Below, piece by piece: positions 7,565-15,554 of a DNA stretch of 37,605 nt (the first letter of the stretch is position 1; each line of letters starts with the position of its first letter). The notes below the pieces were generated by a model. It was not told the DNA's origin, did not search any database, and worked only from the letters and a program-made list of their open reading frames with translations. The position numbers and the translations under genes are program-made. The DNA is from Micromonospora sicca (lineage in GTDB: Bacteria; Actinomycetota; Actinomycetes; Mycobacteriales; Micromonosporaceae), in contig NZ_QGKS01000109.1 of assembly GCF_003172935.1 (NCBI RefSeq), positions 1 through 37,605 of the forward strand, in the 5' to 3' direction.

Positions 7565-8590
7565 TCAGCGCAGGGAACGGGAGAAGACCGCGAGCTCGGC
7601 CAATGAAGCGGCGACGATCGCGGCGACCAGCGGCCACGGCGTGCCGACCAGCGCGTAGAGCAGCAGCAGCACCGGCCCGGCGGCCACCGCGTAGAGCGCC
7701 CACGCCAGGGTCCGGTCGGAGCGCAGCAGGCCGGGCAGGATCGCCCGGACCAGCCCGGGCACCCGGGTCGCGTGGCGCCACACCACCAGCGCCCCGCCGA
7801 GCGCGGCCAGCGCCGCGAAGACCCGGGAGAGGCCCGGCCCGCCCGGGGCCAGGAAGGCGACCAGCACGGTGGCGACCAGCGACCAGCCGGCGCCGTAGAG
7901 CAGCAACCGGCGCAGACCGTCCGCGATCGTACGCCCGGAGTCCGTCCCCGCCGGATCCATCACGGCCGCCTCGACCAGGTGCTCCAGCGCCTCGGCGTAG
8001 CGGCGCTGCTCCAGCCGGATGACGCCCATGTCGTGCCGGGCCACGGCCAGTTCCGGGTCCAGCCGCAGCGCCTCCCGGTAGGCCCGTTCGGCGAGGTCGT
8101 ACACCTCGAGCCGGGCCGCCACCAGACCGAGCACCAGGTGCGCCTGCGGCTCCTCCGGGGCCAGCTCGACGCCCCGCCAGGCGGCGTTGAGCGCCTGCTG
8201 CCCGTTGCGCGAGCCGGCCAGGATCGCGGCGGCGCTGCGCTGCGCGTACGCGTCGGTCGGGCCGAGCGCCAGGATCTCGTCGGCGGTCCCCGCGGCGGCC
8301 CGGAACTCCCGCAGGTCGGCCAGCGCGAGCCCGCGCGCGACCAGCGGCGGTACGGCGCCCGGGGCGGCGGCGACGGCGGCCTCGGCAGCCGTGAGCGCCT
8401 CGGCGGACCGGTCGGCGGCCAGGTGCACCCGGGCCAGCATGGTCAACGCCGCGGCGTTCGCCGGGTCCATGGCGATGGCCAAGCCCAGCTCACCGGCCGC
8501 CTCGTCGTAGCGGCTCAGCTCGGCGAGGAGCTGCGCGCGCTGGAGGTAGCCGTCGGCGGCGGACTGGTCGGGGGACGCGTCACTCGACAT
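7565..8590 (-). CDS. TPR-repeat membrane protein
   Basis: 341 aa. Residues 10-210 hold at least five tetratricopeptide repeats, e.g. ELSRYDEAAGELGLAIAMDP, EVYDLAERAYREALRLDP and EQRRYAEALEHLVEAAVMDP. The C-terminal 110 residues are hydrophobic and can form four membrane helices, with the TPR domain predicted cytosolic. TPR domains mediate protein contacts, so a scaffold role is likely; no partner is encoded beside it. The gene is convergent with hmgA, 64 bp away. ATG at 8590. No specific function assigned. Confidence 0.75.
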   Translation of the reverse strand: MSSDASPDQSAADGYLQRAQLLAELSRYDEAAGELGLAIAMDPANAAALTMLARVHLAADRSAEALTAAEAAVAAAPGAVPPLVARGLALADLREFRAAAGTADEILALGPTDAYAQRSAAAILAGSRNGQQALNAAWRGVELAPEEPQAHLVLGLVAARLEVYDLAERAYREALRLDPELAVARHDMGVIRLEQRRYAEALEHLVEAAVMDPAGTDSGRTIADGLRRLLLYGAGWSLVATVLVAFLAPGGPGLSRVFAALAALGGALVVWRHATRVPGLVRAILPGLLRSDRTLAWALYAVAAGPVLLLLYALVGTPWPLVAAIVAASLAELAVFSRSLR

Positions 8591-8674
8591 CCCGGCGAGC
8601 CTAGCTGGCCTCCCCGGGGAACGCCGACCACCGCCGGTCCGGCCGGACCGCGTCCGGGCCCCCGTGCAGATCGG

Positions 8675-8824
8675 TCAGGCGCTGTGGCAGGGCGACTGGG
8701 CGACCGGCCGACCGCAGGTGCCCAGGCTGCACCAGCGTCGAAGGCCGCTCTCGTCCAGGAAGAGCCAGCCGCAGCGCTCGTCCGGGCAGGTCCGGACGGT
8801 GAACCGGCGCGGATCGGAAGACCA
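8675..8824 (-). pseudogene. Relic of a CGNR zinc-finger protein (C-terminal fragment)
   Basis: A 49-codon open stretch with no start codon, directly preceded in frame by TGA (8827-8825). It encodes CPDERCGWLFLDESG followed by RRWCSLGTCGRPVAQ. This matches the CGNR zinc finger of actinobacterial ABATE-CGNR proteins (Cys-x4-Cys, LFLDxS, RRWC, CG-R). Full-length members are about 180-200 aa with an N-terminal ABATE domain; I cannot find that domain in any frame upstream, where ispF begins. This is a decayed end fragment, possibly left by deletion between the TPR gene and ispF. The rest of the 327-bp gap (8591-8917) holds only the ispF terminator. Confidence 0.6.
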
Positions 8825-8888
8825 TCACCATGCTCCACGGCACGACGCACAACGTCTGCACCGACGTGGACTGAGCCGTGTGGACGGT

Positions 8889-8914
8889 CGGGGGCCCGGG
8901 TGACCGGGTCCCCG
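8889..8914 (-). terminator. Hairpin after ispF
   Basis: Arms 8889-8899 and 8904-8914, 11 bp with one A/C mismatch on the minus-strand transcript (a G-U pair on the plus strand), and a GTGA loop. It begins three bases after the ispF stop and ends the carD-ispD-ispF unit. Confidence 0.6.
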
Positions 8915-8917
8915 GCG

Positions 8918-9400
8918 TCAGACCGTCGACGCCTCGTACACCAGGGCCACCGCGATGCCGGTGAGCCCCTCGCCGCGGCCGGGGAAACCCAACCCGTCGG
9001 TGGTGGCGGCGGAGACGGTGACCGGGGCGCCGACGGCCGCGGAGAGGACCCGCTGCGCCTCGTCGCGGCGCGGACCGATCTTCGGCCGGTTGCCGATCAC
9101 CTGGACCGAGACGTTGCCGATCCGGAAGCCGGCCGCGCGGACCCGCCGGGCGCTCTCGGTGAGCAGCGCCACCCCGGACGCGCCGGCCCACTCGGGCTGA
9201 TCGACGCCGAAGTTGGCGCCCAGGTCGCCGAGGCCGGCCGCGGAGAGCAGCGCGTTGCAGGCGGCGTGCGCGACCACGTCGGCGTCGGAGTGGCCGGCCA
9301 GGCCGTCCTGGCCCGGCCAGTGCAGGCCGGCGACCCAGCAGGGTCGGCCGGCCTCGAAGGCGTGGACGTCCGTGCCGATGGCCACCCGAGGAACGATCAT
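8918..9400 (-). CDS. ispF: 2-C-methyl-D-erythritol 2,4-cyclodiphosphate synthase
   Basis: 160 aa. It cyclises CDP-methylerythritol 2-phosphate with loss of CMP, the fifth MEP-pathway step to isoprenoid precursors; a cytosolic trimer. Zinc ligands are visible as D11 and H13 in GTDVHAF and H45 in [10 protein letters not shown]. The C-terminus has the usual [14 protein letters not shown] active-site segment. Starts at ATG 9400, 16 bp after the ispD stop, in the order carD-ispD-ispF. Its isoprenoid output also feeds prenyl acceptors such as the UbiA protein at 15555. Secure. Confidence 0.96.
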   Translation of the reverse strand: MIVPRVAIGTDVHAFEAGRPCWVAGLHWPGQDGLAGHSDADVVAHAACNALLSAAGLGDLGANFGVDQPEWAGASGVALLTESARRVRAAGFRIGNVSVQVIGNRPKIGPRRDEAQRVLSAAVGAPVTVSAATTDGLGFPGRGEGLTGIAVALVYEASTV

Positions 9401-9416
9401 GATCCGAGGGTACGCG

Positions 9417-10112
9417 TCAGGCCCCGGCCGCCAGCAGATGCTCCGCGAGGGCCAGGTCGAACGGTCGGGTGATCTTCAGGGCGTGCTCGGAGCCGGGCAC
9501 GCAGACCACCGCGACGCCCTGCTTCTCGACCAGGCCGGCGTCGTCGGTCAGCGGGTCACCCGCCGCGGCGTGCCCGGCCGTCAGCACGGACCGGCGGAAG
9601 CCCTGTGGCGTCTGCACGGCCCGCAGCGCGGACCGGTCGACCGTGCCGAGGACCCGCCCACCGGCGTCGACCTCCTTGATCGTGTCGACCACCGGCAGGA
9701 CCGGGATCACCGCGTCGTGCCCGGAGCGGACCGCCTCGGCCACCGACTCGACCAGGTCGGGTGGGATGAGCGCGCGGGCCGCGTCGTGCACCAGGACGAT
9801 CTCCGGGCCGGCCGGGACGGCGGCCAGCGCGGCCGCCACCGAGGCCTGCCGCTCCGCGCCGCCGGGCACCACGATCACCGGAGCCACCGGGGCGAGCATC
9901 GACCGGACCGACTCGACGTCTGCCGCCGGGGCGGCCACCACGATGGTGTGCACGGACGGGGCGGCCGCGATGCGGCGTACCGCGTGCACCAGCAGCGGCT
10001 CGCCGGCCAGCGGCCGGAGCGCCTTGGGCGCGCCCGGGCCGAGGCGTACGCCGGTGCCCGCCGCAGGAACGAGGACCGCGACGTCACCGCGCGGATTGAG
10101 CTGCGCGGTCAC
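9417..10112 (-). CDS. ispD: 2-C-methyl-D-erythritol 4-phosphate cytidylyltransferase
   Basis: 231 aa. It joins CTP and methylerythritol 4-phosphate in the third MEP-pathway step. The nucleotide-binding opening [13 protein letters not shown] is at residues 13-25, with VHDAARALI near 121, TPQGFRR near 175 and the closing [12 protein letters not shown], all typical of IspD. The start is GTG at 10112 with little ribosome-site signal, 54 bp after carD, so it is expected to be co-transcribed with carD. Separate ispD and ispF genes, rather than an IspDF fusion, are normal in actinobacteria. Secure. Confidence 0.95.
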   Translation of the reverse strand: MTAQLNPRGDVAVLVPAAGTGVRLGPGAPKALRPLAGEPLLVHAVRRIAAAPSVHTIVVAAPAADVESVRSMLAPVAPVIVVPGGAERQASVAAALAAVPAGPEIVLVHDAARALIPPDLVESVAEAVRSGHDAVIPVLPVVDTIKEVDAGGRVLGTVDRSALRAVQTPQGFRRSVLTAGHAAAGDPLTDDAGLVEKQGVAVVCVPGSEHALKITRPFDLALAEHLLAAGA

Positions 10113-10166
10113 GTCGCGGTCCTCGGATTTCTTTGCTACGGGGTGGGTACGACGATGCTGCGGGGA

Positions 10167-10652
10167 CTAGGCCTCGCCCAGCACCTTGTCCAGCAGCGAC
10201 TCCGCCTCGTCCTTGGTGCTCTTCTCCGCCAGCGCGACCTCACCGACGAGGATGTCGCGGGCCTTGGCGAGCATCCGCTTCTCGCCCGCGGACAGGCCCC
10301 GCTCCCGCTCCCGGCGCCACAGGTCGCGGACGACCTCGGCGACCTTCAGCGGGTTACCGGAGGCCAGCTTCTCCAGATTCGCCTTGTAACGCCGCGACCA
10401 GTTGGTCGGCTCCTCGGTGTGCGGTGCACGGAGCACGTCGAAGACCTTGCCCAGGCCCTCTTCGCCGACCACCTCGCGCACACCCACGATCTCGGCGTTC
10501 TCGGCGGGCACCCGGACCGTCAGGTCACCCTGCGCGACCCTCAGGACGAGGTACTGCTTAGGCTCGCCCTTGATGACCCGAGTCTCGATTGCCTCGATGA
10601 GTGCGGCCCCGTGGTGGGGGTAAACAACGGTCTCGCCGACACTGAAAACCAT
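10167..10652 (-). CDS. carD: CarD-family RNA polymerase-binding transcription regulator
   Basis: 161 aa. CarD binds the beta subunit of RNA polymerase and stabilises open complexes, notably at rRNA promoters; essential in mycobacteria. The N-terminal Tudor-like RNAP interaction domain spans residues 1-55 ([17 protein letters not shown]), and the helical C-terminal DNA-binding domain carries W85 ([13 protein letters not shown]), the wedge tryptophan known from mycobacterial CarD. The basic helix [16 protein letters not shown] follows. Length matches mycobacterial CarD (about 162 aa). It is the first gene of the carD-ispD-ispF unit. Secure. Confidence 0.96.
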   Translation of the reverse strand: MVFSVGETVVYPHHGAALIEAIETRVIKGEPKQYLVLRVAQGDLTVRVPAENAEIVGVREVVGEEGLGKVFDVLRAPHTEEPTNWSRRYKANLEKLASGNPLKVAEVVRDLWRRERERGLSAGEKRMLAKARDILVGEVALAEKSTKDEAESLLDKVLGEA

Positions 10653-10979
10653 AGGTTCGAAACCCCTTTCGCTGTGTCTAGGGTAACACGCTCAGGCACC
10701 GATGTCTCACCGCTGTCCTGACCGTTGGCGCAGCTCAGGGGCCCTGTGAGAGGTATTTCTTCAGCTTGACAGGCGGTCAAACCGATGGTTTCAACACGCT
10801 CCGTGACCAACGGATGACAACCCGGTACGGGTGATCGGAGCGTCCATATCTAGGGCAATGCGCTCCTCCATGGTATCCCGCCGATCCAAGCTGCGCCCAG
10901 GTGTAGCGGTACGCCGGTCGGTGCGGGACGCTGGAGGTGGACACGACGTCCGCTCACCGCGACGGTTCCTGGGGGTCCG
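10653..10979. other. Divergent intergenic region between carD and the gene at 10980
   Basis: 327 bp without a convincing gene. Besides the carD -10 it holds the inverted repeat TTGAC-AGGCG-GTCAA (10766-10780) and a spaced repeat GGAGCG...CGCTCC near 10838-10867. Composition is less GC-rich than the neighbours, as in promoter DNA. I could not settle a promoter for the plus-strand gene. Confidence 0.5.
10680..10688 (-). promoter_or_regulatory. Extended -10 promoter of carD
   Basis: On the minus strand, TGTTACCCT: a TG one base before the hexamer TACCCT (10685-10680). The predicted +1 is near 10673, leaving a leader of about 20 nt to the ATG at 10652. The -35 region (TGAGAC at 18-bp spacing) is poor, as expected for an extended -10 promoter. 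Confidence 0.4.
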
Positions 10980-11711
10980 ATGGGCATGCCTGACGCAGAA
11001 GGCCACGGGCCATCGGACGGGCTGCCCGACCTGCCCCCGGAGTGGGGTCGGGTGGTCGTACCGGACGACGCCTCGGCGCTCGCCGAGGAGGCCCGCCAGC
11101 TCCGCCGCGAGCTGCGCCGGTCCCGGCGCCGGGCCGCCTGGCACCGCCGGCTGGGCCTCACCCGGAGCCCGGACGGCCTGCCCGCGCTCGGCCTCCCGGT
11201 GCTGATCCTCCTGGTCGCCGTCCTGACCACCCTCGGCGGGCTGGCCGCGGTCACCTGGCCCCGGTCGTCCCGCTCCGGCGGAAGCCCGACGGTGGTCCCC
11301 TACCCGACGGCGGCCCCGGGGCCGGTCGGGCCGCTCCCCGCGCTGGACCTGGTCGACGCCGAGGACTCGCCGGTGCCGCTGCGCGCCCTGCTGCCGGCGG
11401 TGATCCTCCTCGTGGACGCCTGCACCTGCACCGAACGGATCGCCGAGGCGGCCGGCGCCGTGTCGCCGGGCGTCACCGTGGTGACCGTGGCCGGCGGCCG
11501 GGAGGCCCGCCCCGCCCCGTCGACGGCGGGAGCGCCGGTACGCGCCCTGGCCGACCCGGCCGGCGGCCTGCGCGCGTACCTCCACCTGCCCGCCCGCCCC
11601 GGCGCCGCCACCGCGTTGCTGGTGGACCGGGAGAGCAACCTGGTGCGGGTCGTGCCGGTGCTGAACAGCGTCGAGGAGTACCGCGCCGACCTGGCTCGCC
11701 TCGCCGGCTGA
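10980..11711 (+). CDS. Conserved membrane protein with extracytoplasmic thioredoxin-like domain (tentative)
   Basis: 243 aa. A cytoplasmic N-terminus holds a charged helix likely to coil (ALAEEARQLRRELRRSRRR, about 33-51). One membrane helix follows (PVLILLVAVLTTLGGLAAV, about 73-92), then a Ser/Pro linker and an outer domain with ILLVDACTCTERIAEAAG. The strand-CxC-helix layout is thioredoxin-like but the motif is C-T-C, not CxxC, so redox activity is doubtful. The later AYLHLPARPGAATALLVDRESNLVRV resembles the cis-Pro and beta-hairpin part of such folds. ATG at 10980 with GGGGGT upstream; a second ATG lies at 10986. Convergent with the next gene, 8 bp apart. Function unknown. Confidence 0.65.
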   Translation: MGMPDAEGHGPSDGLPDLPPEWGRVVVPDDASALAEEARQLRRELRRSRRRAAWHRRLGLTRSPDGLPALGLPVLILLVAVLTTLGGLAAVTWPRSSRSGGSPTVVPYPTAAPGPVGPLPALDLVDAEDSPVPLRALLPAVILLVDACTCTERIAEAAGAVSPGVTVVTVAGGREARPAPSTAGAPVRALADPAGGLRAYLHLPARPGAATALLVDRESNLVRVVPVLNSVEEYRADLARLAG

Positions 11712-11719
11712 CCGGTGGC

Positions 11720-12289
11720 TCAGGACAGCACGGACAGGTGGGCATCCAGGTCGGCCGGACCGTCGTCCGCGGTGAACCGCACCTCGAGTGTTCCGCCCAC
11801 GGCGGTGAGTCGCAGCAGCACCGGCGGTCCGCCGCAGTCGGCGCGCTCCTCCGGCGCACCGTCGGCTCCCGCGACCTGGATCGTGACCGGGCCGCTGCCG
11901 ACACAACCGGCCACCAGGAGGTACCGGCCGCCCATCTCCGCCCCGGTCTGCCGGACCAGGGGCGGGCCGCCCTGCGACAGGTGGGACCGATCCGCCCAGA
12001 TGGTCTCCGACCGCTCGGGCGCTCCCGCCGCGCCGGACTCCCGGTGGAACACCAGCGGCTGGTCCGGGTCGGCCACCGGCCCCTCCACGAGGTGACCGTC
12101 CTCGGCATCGACGACCACCCGGAGCAACCCCGCCGGGGCCGGGCTGGGTGCCGCCGAGCTGACCGCCGCCGACACCGGGCCGATGGCCGGCGCCGCCTGC
12201 CGCCACCACCAGGCCCCGGCGACCACGGCGGCCAGGGCCAGCCCGGCCAGCAGCCCACCCCGCCACCGGTCGTCCGTCCGCGCGTCCAT
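11720..12289 (-). CDS. Membrane-anchored hypothetical protein
   Basis: 189 aa. The N-terminus RTDDRWRGG is followed by one hydrophobic helix (LLAGLALAAVVAGAWWW, residues 13-29), then an Ala/Ser/Pro linker and an extracytoplasmic beta-rich domain with two cysteines (AGCVGSG and ADCGGPP) that could pair. Strands such as RYLLVAG, VTIQVAG, VLLRLTAVG and TLEVRFTAD suggest an immunoglobulin-like sandwich. I recognise no family. It converges on the gene at 10980 and may or may not be related to it. Start is the ATG at 12289 just before the anchor. Confidence 0.6.
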   Translation of the reverse strand: MDARTDDRWRGGLLAGLALAAVVAGAWWWRQAAPAIGPVSAAVSSAAPSPAPAGLLRVVVDAEDGHLVEGPVADPDQPLVFHRESGAAGAPERSETIWADRSHLSQGGPPLVRQTGAEMGGRYLLVAGCVGSGPVTIQVAGADGAPEERADCGGPPVLLRLTAVGGTLEVRFTADDGPADLDAHLSVLS

Positions 12290-12431
12290 GCGGCGAGCCT
12301 AGTCTCCGGTCGGACCCGCGTCCGGCCACTGGCAGCGACCAGGGTCGATCCGCCCGGCGCGATCCGGTCGGCCCGGGGACCCCGGGCGGTGCGTCCCGCC
12401 ACGGACAGCGGGCTCGCCGGCCGGGGCGGGG

Positions 12432-13481
12432 TCAGGCGTCGCGTTCGAGGAGGGCGGCGTACAGCGTCAGGCCGGGGCCGAACGCCAGCATCACGATCCG
12501 GTCCGGTGGCGCGGGCGCCCGGAGCAACCGGTCCAGGATCAGCAGCACCGTCGGCGAGGAGCAGTTGCCGTGCTCGTCCAGGACGGCCCGGGAGGCCGCC
12601 AGCGCCTCCGGTGGCAACGCCAGCTCCCGTTCCACCACGTTGAGGATGCGCGGGCCGCCCGGATGCACCGCCCAGCCGTCCACCTCGGACGACGTCCGGC
12701 CGTGCCGGGCCAGCAGGCCGTCGACCAGGCCCCGCACGTGGCGGGAGAGCACCTGCGGGACCTTCGGCGACAGCCCCATCCGGAAGCCGGTGTCCGTCAC
12801 GTCCCAGGTCATGTGGTCGGCGGTGGAGGTGTCGGTGACCGAGGCGACCTCGCGCAGCGCGTACCCCCGGCCGCCGGGGACGACCACCGCGGCGACCGCG
12901 GCGTCCGAGAAGAGGGCGTGCGAGACGATCTGCTGGGTGTCCACCCGCGCGCCGGCGGGTTGGATGTGCAGGCTGGTCAGCTCGGCGCAGAGCAGCAGCG
13001 CCGGCCGCCCCCGGGCGGTGACGAAGTCGCCGGCCGCGCCGAGCCCCGGCAGGGCCGCGTAGCAGCCCATGTGCCCGACGAACATCCGCTGGGCGTCCGG
13101 GGCCATGCCCAGGTCCCGGGCGAGCAGGATGTCCAGCCCCGGGGTCGCGTACCCGGTGCAGGAGCAGACCACGAAGAGCCCGACGTCCCCCGCGTCCAGA
13201 CCGGCCGCGGTGAGCGCCCGGCCCACCGCCTCCTTGCCCAGCGGCAGGGCCTCCACCTGGTACCGCCGCATCCGTCGCTCGGTCGGCCAGTCCGAGACGT
13301 CCTCCAGCAGCGGATTGACCGCCGCCTGCCGCCGGGACACCCCTGAGTTGGCGAAGATCCGCTCGGCCAGCGCCCGGGTGGTGCCGGAGAAGTGCTTCGC
13401 GAAGAAACCCTCCCAGAGCTCGTCCTGCGCGGCGGCCGGCGGTTGCGCCGTACCCAGACCCGCGATCACCGGCACGGCCAT
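12432..13481 (-). CDS. Type III polyketide synthase (alkylresorcinol/chalcone-synthase-like)
   Basis: 349 aa. It extends an acyl-CoA starter with malonyl-CoA and cyclises the chain without an acyl carrier protein. The catalytic triad is intact: C108 in VCSCTGYATPG, H273 in WAVHPGGPRIL and N306 in EHGNCSSPT. The late GFGPG-type loop appears as AFGPGLTLY near 333. Small bacterial members of this type make alkylresorcinols, pyrones or tetrahydroxynaphthalene; the CTGYATPG segment looks closer to the long-chain alkylresorcinol/pyrone group. ATG at 13481 has GGTGGGGGAG just upstream. It is the last gene of a minus-strand run methyltransferase, ACAD-fold protein, PKS. The family is certain; the product is inferred from context. 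Confidence 0.93.
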   Translation of the reverse strand: MAVPVIAGLGTAQPPAAAQDELWEGFFAKHFSGTTRALAERIFANSGVSRRQAAVNPLLEDVSDWPTERRMRRYQVEALPLGKEAVGRALTAAGLDAGDVGLFVVCSCTGYATPGLDILLARDLGMAPDAQRMFVGHMGCYAALPGLGAAGDFVTARGRPALLLCAELTSLHIQPAGARVDTQQIVSHALFSDAAVAAVVVPGGRGYALREVASVTDTSTADHMTWDVTDTGFRMGLSPKVPQVLSRHVRGLVDGLLARHGRTSSEVDGWAVHPGGPRILNVVERELALPPEALAASRAVLDEHGNCSSPTVLLILDRLLRAPAPPDRIVMLAFGPGLTLYAALLERDA

Positions 13482-13522
13482 CTCCCCCACCTCTCGTCGT
13501 GCTCCCCCTGCACCCTCACGCT

Positions 13523-14692
13523 TCACCAACGAGGAGCGGAGCCGTCGCGGTCCGGGTCGCCGCCCAGCGTTGCGATGCCCAGCCAGTCGGCGCAGACGTC
13601 GGACGTCGCCGGGTGCAGCGAACCGCACCGGGCGTCCCGGTAGAGCCGTTCCAGCGGGTGTCCCCGGCGGGTCGCCGAGGTGCCCGCCGCCTCCAGCATG
13701 GACGCCGCCACCTCGGCGGCGGTGGTGCCGGCGAGCAGCTTGGCCCGCCACACCCAGCGGTTCGTCTCCGCGTCGCCGGACGCCTCGTCGACCCGGCGGG
13801 CCGCCTCCGCGACCACCAGTCCGGCCGCCGCGACCGCCGCGTCGGCCCGGCCCAGCCGGGCCCGGACCGCCGGCAGGCCGGCGAGGTTGCGGGCGTTCAG
13901 GTGCTCGGCGGCGGCGTCGATCGCCGCTCGGGCGACCCCGACGTAGACGGCGGCGTAGCTGGCCACCAGCCAGTGCGGCATCAGCTGGGCGACCACCAGG
14001 GCCAGCCCCTCGACCCCACCGAGCAGCCGGTCGCCCGGGACGGTGACGTCCAGGTGCAGGTCGTGCGACGAGGTGGCGCGCATGCCGAGGGAGTCCCAGG
14101 TGGGCTCCACGGTCAGCCCGACGCCGGCCGGCACCAGGAACTGGGAGACCACCGACTGGTCGGCGACGCTGCGGGCGGCCACCAGGTAGCCGTCGGCGTG
14201 CCCGGCGCCGGAACAGAACGTCTTGCTGCCCTTGAGCCGCCAGCTGCCCCCGTCGACCGGCTCGTAGACGGTGCTGAGCTGGGACAACCGGGCGCCCGCG
14301 CCGCGTTCGCTCATCGCCACCGCGTACCAGGAGCCCGCCGCCGCCGCGCGGAGCAGCCGGTCCCGGGCGGCCAGCGCCTCCTCCGGTACGCCCAGCGCCT
14401 CGGCGAGTTCCTCGGTGACCGCGCCGAGCGCGCCGGTGACCGAGGCGTGCATGTTGAACACCAGGGCGGTCGCACCGTTGCCCCGGGCCAGCTCGGTGGC
14501 GACGGCGGCGTACTCGGCGAAGGTGGCCCCCGCCCCGCCCAGCTCGCGGGGCACCATCAGCCCGAAGAGCCCGGCCTCCCGCAGGTCGGCGAAGTCGTCG
14601 ACCGGGAAGGAACCCTCCCGGTCGTGCTCCGCCGCCCGGGCGGCCAGTCGCGGCGCCAACCGGCGGGCCGCCTCCAGCGCGTGCACAGTCAT
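13523..14692 (-). CDS. Acyl-CoA dehydrogenase-fold flavoprotein (possible hydroxylase/monooxygenase type)
   Basis: 389 aa. Three-part ACAD fold: N-terminal helices (FADLREAGLFGLMVPRELGG near 34-53), the flavin-facing barrel (YAVAMSERGAG near 125, SWRLKGSKTFCSGAGHAD near 152) and a C-terminal helical bundle. In place of the catalytic Glu region of true dehydrogenases the C-terminus reads LYRDARCGSLHPATSDV, the arrangement found in ACAD-fold flavin monooxygenases such as the DszC/HpaB-like group. It may therefore hydroxylate an aromatic product, or desaturate the starter chain. It lies 43 bp after the methyltransferase and 41 bp before the PKS, with GAAGGGGG before the ATG at 14692. Fold is firm, reaction is not. 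Confidence 0.8.
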   Translation of the reverse strand: MTVHALEAARRLAPRLAARAAEHDREGSFPVDDFADLREAGLFGLMVPRELGGAGATFAEYAAVATELARGNGATALVFNMHASVTGALGAVTEELAEALGVPEEALAARDRLLRAAAAGSWYAVAMSERGAGARLSQLSTVYEPVDGGSWRLKGSKTFCSGAGHADGYLVAARSVADQSVVSQFLVPAGVGLTVEPTWDSLGMRATSSHDLHLDVTVPGDRLLGGVEGLALVVAQLMPHWLVASYAAVYVGVARAAIDAAAEHLNARNLAGLPAVRARLGRADAAVAAAGLVVAEAARRVDEASGDAETNRWVWRAKLLAGTTAAEVAASMLEAAGTSATRRGHPLERLYRDARCGSLHPATSDVCADWLGIATLGGDPDRDGSAPRW

Positions 14693-14735
14693 GTAGCCCC
14701 CTTCTCGGCGTCCCCTTTACCCCGGGCGGCCCCGG

Positions 14736-15509
14736 CTACCCGCCCCGGAGCCCACGGCCCTGGTACAGCACCGCGGTGGAGCGGGTCGGCACGATCCGCG
14801 GCTCGCGGCCTCCGTCCGTCCCCACCGGACGGCCGGCGGGTCCACCGCGCATCCGCCGCAGCAGCCAGCCCAGCGTGCCCCGCAGCTCCGGGCGGATGCC
14901 CCGCAGCCGCAGCTCGACGCCGTGTCGGGCGCACTCGGCGACCAGCTCGCAGGCGTCCACGAACAACCGTGGATCGTGGATGCCGCGCGGCACGGTGGGC
15001 AGCCGCTCGCCGATCTCCACCGCGACGAGCCGGGCCAGCGGCGTGTCGTTGAGCGTGTCCAGCACCAGCAGGCCGCCCGGGCGCAGCAGCCGGCAGGCCT
15101 CGGCGACCGCGCGCCGCCAGTCCGGCACGTGCTCCAGCAGCTCGCCGGCGGAGACCACGTCGGCGCAGCCGTCGGCCAGCGGTACCGCGGTGGCGTCGGC
15201 GTTGACCGCGGTCACCCCGTGCGCGGCGGCCTGCGCCAGCGCGGACCGGGTGAGGTCCAGCCCGACGTGCCGGTAGCCCTTCCCCGCCAGGTGCGGCGCG
15301 AGCAGGCCGGCGCCGCAGCCGAGGTCGACCAGGACCGCGCCGGGCCGGGACGCCGGGGGGACGAGTGCGGCCCGGGCCCGGGCCAGCCAGTGCAGCATCG
15401 CGAAGGCGCCGTCCGGCCGCCACCACTCGTCGACGAGGTCGTCGTACTGGCGGGGGTCGTTGGGCGGCAGCACGCGGGGTGGGATGGTCACCGGGGCCGC
15501 GTCTCGCAT
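14736..15509 (-). CDS. SAM-dependent methyltransferase (UbiG-like)
   Basis: 257 aa. Class I Rossmann methyltransferase: motif I VDLGCGAGLL at 61-70, then GLDLTRSAL, the acidic VNADATAVPLADG region, and SAGELLEHVPDW near 116, which is the UbiG/UbiE-type motif. The closest familiar group is the 3-demethylubiquinone O-methyltransferases. In alkylresorcinol clusters (SrsB, AgqB) a methyltransferase of this role methylates the phenolic product of the type III PKS, and the same is likely here. It heads the minus-strand run and diverges from the UbiA gene with 45 bp between starts. ATG at 15509; an in-frame GTG at 15491 is possible. Neither has a clear ribosome site. Confidence 0.82.
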   Translation of the reverse strand: MRDAAPVTIPPRVLPPNDPRQYDDLVDEWWRPDGAFAMLHWLARARAALVPPASRPGAVLVDLGCGAGLLAPHLAGKGYRHVGLDLTRSALAQAAAHGVTAVNADATAVPLADGCADVVSAGELLEHVPDWRRAVAEACRLLRPGGLLVLDTLNDTPLARLVAVEIGERLPTVPRGIHDPRLFVDACELVAECARHGVELRLRGIRPELRGTLGWLLRRMRGGPAGRPVGTDGGREPRIVPTRSTAVLYQGRGLRGG

Positions 15510-15554
15510 GGACCGAGCGTGGCACGACTCCCCGGTAACGACCAGACTTCCCTC

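Noticed and set aside
8878..8886. Single DnaA-box match CCGTCCACA on the minus strand
   Set aside because: An isolated 9-mer of this kind is expected by chance in GC-rich DNA and it lies beside the ispF terminator.
8601..9191. A 196-codon minus-strand frame overlapping ispF and the CGNR relic
   Set aside because: It runs out of frame through ispF; only the separate frame at 8675-8824 shows a real motif.
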